The notes under the pieces: model-generated
Databases searched by the model: none
Told to the model about the DNA's origin: nothing
What the model saw: the letters and a program-made list of their open reading frames with translations, nothing else
Part shown: in pieces, positions 3,990 through 6,370 of the stretch
Position numbering within the stretch: position 1 is the first letter of the stretch
Layout: each line of letters begins with the position of its first letter
Assembly: GCA_021780055.1 (NCBI GenBank)
Contig: JAJXZM010000178.1
Coordinates: 1 to 6,370, forward strand
Direction of reading: 5' to 3'
DNA from: Acidobacteriota bacterium
Lineage (GTDB): Bacteria; Acidobacteriota; Terriglobia; UBA7540
DNA: 6,370 bases
Translations under genes and position numbers: made by a program

Positions 3990-6370
3990 CTAATTCACGA
4001 CCAGCGTGACCGCAGTTGAGTGTTGGAGGCTGCCAGACGTGCCCGTCACGGTCAGCGTATAGGTACCGCTGGGCGTACCAGGCGTGGTGCTTGTGTTACC
4101 GCCTCCACCTCCACCGCCGCCGCCGCAACTCACGGCGATAGCGGCCAGCAGGACCGCTCCTGCTAGCAAAGGAACGCGCTGCCGACGTTCGTTGAAGGCC
4201 AGGGCGAGCGTGCCCAGCATCAGCAGCAACAGCAACGCAAGCCACCATTCGTGCATTGAGAATCCCTCAGGCGGGGAAGGGCCGCCTCTCGGCCCCGGCG
4301 GACCTAGCGAAGCCGCCGTGGTCGTCACGTTCACGATGACCTGGGCAGGGTTGATGCCATCGGGTGTCACCGAGGCAGGAGAGGCTGTGCACGTTGCCTT
4401 TGACGGCGCGCCCGTGCAGGCCAACGAGATGGCCTGGTTGAATCCTCCTGTTGGAGTGAGTGTCAGCGAATAGCTCGCGCTCCCTCCAGGTGAAACGGAA
4501 GCACTTGAAGACGAGCCCGAAGCCACAGCCAGCGTGAAGTCTGCCATCACGCCTGTGCCTGTCAAGCTTACGGTTTGCGGGCTGCCGCTTGCATTGTCGG
4601 CAATCGAAAGCGTCCCGCTACGTAGACCGCTGGCTGTGGGTTTGAACGTCACGCTGATCGTGCAACTCGCTCCCACGGCGAGAGTGTTGCCACAATTATT
4701 GGTCTGAGCAAAATCCGCGAGGTCAGTGCCCCCGATTGTGATAGCAGAAATGCTGAGTGTTGACCCAGCCGGATTTCCAAGGGTTACCGTCTGTGGCGCA
4801 CTTGTGCTGCCTAAAGACTGACTGCCAAAACTTAGGCTGGACGGGGACACGGTTGGAGGTGGTTGCAATACAGTGATCGTAGCGGCTCCCGTATTGTTGG
4901 TCGGGTTCGGATCTGACTCGTTTGCCGTGACGCTGGCAGAATCACTGAAGGCTCCCACCGACGTAGGAGTGCCAACAATGGTCACCGTGGCCATCGAACC
5001 GGCAGCAAGCGAATCTAGATTGCATGTGAGCGTACCGGTTCCGCTGCAAGAGCCTTGAGAGGCTGAGTCAGAGACAAAGGTCAGGCCCGAGGGCAAGTTG
5101 TTGGTTAACACCACCCCCGTAGCCTGGGAAGGGCCCCCGTTCTTGACTGAAACTGTTAAGGTGGTATTACTTCCCTGGCTAACGGGATTGGGCGCAGCCG
5201 TGACCGTCGTGGAAAGGTCAGCGCTAGTAGCCGCAAGAATCTCGCCTTTGATCAGAAGGCCGCCTACAGTCATTCCTGATCCTGCATTGAACTGCTCCAG
5301 GACGCTGCCGGAGGCAATATCGAACTTAAATACGTCAGACGTGGAAACGTCAGCGCTCCAGAAGGAGGTCCCATCCGGATCAAGGTTCAACGCGAACCAG
5401 TTGTCCTCGCCCGTTGCGTCGTAAGTCTGGACTACATTCCCGGATGCGTCGAGGCGGACGATCTCGATACTGTCGGCAACGAGCATTCCACCGTCCGGGA
5501 GGAGGCGAAACGCGTAGGCAGCGATGCCAGGCAGGCCCGTCGTGAAGTCCGGAAGCTGAGTATTGGTGCATACGTTGAAGCGCTTGACGCTGACGCCTTC
5601 GGACGTGTAGTACATTGTGCACTGATCAGCCCCAAGCTCGATCCAGTCACTGCCGCGGTCTTCTACCTGCACATAAAACTGCGCGAGGGGGTTGCCGTTG
5701 GAATCGAACTTGCGAATGGCGTCGTCGCCATCCACGGCGCCCACATAGGCGTTGCCGCTGTTGTCGAAAACGATGGATTCGGGGGAACCGCTGTAGCCAC
5801 CGCCAAACGTGCCAAGCAGGTTACCGTTATCATCGAATCGGCTTACGTTGCTTGCGGCGAAGTCCGTCAGGTACAGCCTGCCGCTGGGGTCCATGGCCAT
5901 ACCGGCGGTGAGCCCACCAAGGCTGCTGTCCAGCGTGGCTATAGGTGCGCCCGTGGGGTCTCGCCACTGAGCGAGGCCGTTCCCCACGGCGACAAACACA
6001 TCACCCTTTGCGAATCCTCGCGTGATGCCATTTCCGCTGAGTGGAACCGACTGGGGGCTGTCTGCCGCGTCGTCCGTGATGGTTATTGACGCTGAACGGA
6101 TCCCGTTTGCGGATGGCGTGAAGGTGACAGTGATGGTACAAGCCCCGGTCGCGGCCACGCTATTTCCGCAATCATTCGTCTCGCCAAAATCGCCGATGTT
6201 CGCACCGGTTACCGCAATACCCGCGATGGTCAGCGTCGCGGTGCCCGTATTTGTAACCATCACGTCTTGTGAGGCGGTTGTCTGACCGACTACCTCGTTC
6301 CCGAACGTGACGGATGAACGCGAAAGGGCTACGGCTGGTGCGGGCGGGAGAGCCCCGCTCCCGCTCAGGG
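3990..6370 (-). CDS. Giant multidomain exported protein (choice-of-anchor D / propeller / DUF11 / Ig-like), C-terminal 792 aa; 5' end outside window
   Basis: The frame is open to the right edge, so the N-terminus is missing; 792 residues are visible before TAG at 3992-3990. Numbering from the edge: 1-5 L-S-G-S-G looks like the end of an earlier repeat. About 10-113 is a choice-of-anchor D (ASPM-SPD-2-Hydin-like) repeat (S-S-V-T-F-G-N-E, N-D-C-G-N-S, I-T-V-T-F-T-P). About 119-380 is a propeller with NHL/SBBP-like blades (A-M-D-P-S-G-R-L-Y-L-T-D and F-D-N-S-G-N-A-Y-V-G). About 384-500 is a DUF11 domain (P-N-P-V-S-Q-G-S, L-P-S-G-L-T-F-V, P-N-P-T-N-N-T). About 505-607 is a second anchor-D repeat. 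About 610-685 is an Ig-like module (S-P-G-G-S-A-S-Y-S-L-T-L, G-F-N-Q-A-I-S-L-A-C). Then come two hydrophobic helices (about 708-725 and 732-747) separated by N-E-R-R-Q-R, a Cys followed by nine Gly, and a final beta strand pair. Such proteins are usually secreted or surface-held; ligand and partner are unknown. An internal GTG/ATG near 6263 is not the true start. Confidence 0.93.
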   Translation of the reverse strand, partial: LSGSGALPPAPAVALSRSSVTFGNEVVGQTTASQDVMVTNTGTATLTIAGIAVTGANIGDFGETNDCGNSVAATGACTITVTFTPSANGIRSASITITDDAADSPQSVPLSGNGITRGFAKGDVFVAVGNGLAQWRDPTGAPIATLDSSLGGLTAGMAMDPSGRLYLTDFAASNVSRFDDNGNLLGTFGGGYSGSPESIVFDNSGNAYVGAVDGDDAIRKFDSNGNPLAQFYVQVEDRGSDWIELGADQCTMYYTSEGVSVKRFNVCTNTQLPDFTTGLPGIAAYAFRLLPDGGMLVADSIEIVRLDASGNVVQTYDATGEDNWFALNLDPDGTSFWSADVSTSDVFKFDIASGSVLEQFNAGSGMTVGGLLIKGEILAATSADLSTTVTAAPNPVSQGSNTTLTVSVKNGGPSQATGVVLTNNLPSGLTFVSDSASQGSCSGTGTLTCNLDSLAAGSMATVTIVGTPTSVGAFSDSASVTANESDPNPTNNTGAATITVLQPPPTVSPSSLSFGSQSLGSTSAPQTVTLGNPAGSTLSISAITIGGTDLADFAQTNNCGNTLAVGASCTISVTFKPTASGLRSGTLSIADNASGSPQTVSLTGTGVMADFTLAVASGSSSSASVSPGGSASYSLTLTPTGGFNQAISLACTGAPSKATCTASPASVTPDGINPAQVIVNVTTTAASLGPPGPRGGPSPPEGFSMHEWWLALLLLLMLGTLALAFNERRQRVPLLAGAVLLAAIAVSCGGGGGGGGGNTSTTPGTPSGTYTLTVTGTSGSLQHSTAVTLVVN
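4098..4124 (-). repeat. (GGN)9 codon repeat encoding nine glycines after a cysteine
   Basis: Nine consecutive Gly codons (mixed GGC, GGT, GGA) follow a TGC codon at the end of the second C-terminal hydrophobic helix of the giant exported protein. Such a tract can change length by slippage in units of three without breaking the frame. Confidence 0.85.

Noticed and set aside
4084..4473. Plus-strand 129-codon ORF with a run of prolines
   Set aside because: It is the antisense shadow of the polyglycine tail and Ig-like module of the giant minus-strand gene; the same holds for the other plus-strand ORFs between 4873 and 6285.

Overview
The window looks like chromosomal accessory DNA from an Acidobacteriota-type soil bacterium. 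This rests on protein style rather than a marker gene. The largest protein combines choice-of-anchor D, NHL-like propeller and DUF11 segments with an Ig-like C-terminal module. It ends in a hydrophobic, Cys-polyGly, 'SGTYTLTVTGTSGS' tail that I associate with secreted Acidobacteriota proteins. The neighbouring gene carries an N-E-D-V-I-Q-M-V helical module also frequent in that phylum. The base composition is moderately GC-rich.

Layout. Bases 1-98 may hold the 3' end of an unidentified plus-strand gene. Bases 127-399 encode a small unknown protein. Its stop overlaps a GTG that opens a second plus-strand frame (396-1127). This frame is split by one in-frame TAA and encodes a helix-turn-helix plus coiled-coil protein, probably DNA-binding. 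The 3' end of that gene runs into three degenerate direct-repeat units (982-1187). Each unit is a pair of TGCAGATTCTGCA-like palindromic 13-mers spaced by 33, 22 and 22 bp, which are multiples of the helical repeat. This is the least explained structure in the window and looks like an operator or other protein-binding array. Bases 1188-1973 are gene-poor and contain short coding-like patches in different frames (a possible transposase relic, a possible small minus-strand ORF), consistent with decayed DNA.

From 1974 to the right edge, three minus-strand genes lie head to tail (transcribed right to left): a giant multidomain exported protein (3990 to beyond 6370), a 313-residue exported protein (2938-3879) and a 264-residue exported protein (1974-2768). 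The last two have clear Shine-Dalgarno sequences and N-terminal signal peptides. The gaps are 110 and 169 bp with no convincing intrinsic terminator, so co-transcription is possible but unproven. All three products are predicted to leave the cytoplasm. I infer a cell-envelope or secreted function but cannot name a pathway.

No rRNA, functional tRNA, CRISPR array or intact insertion sequence was found.
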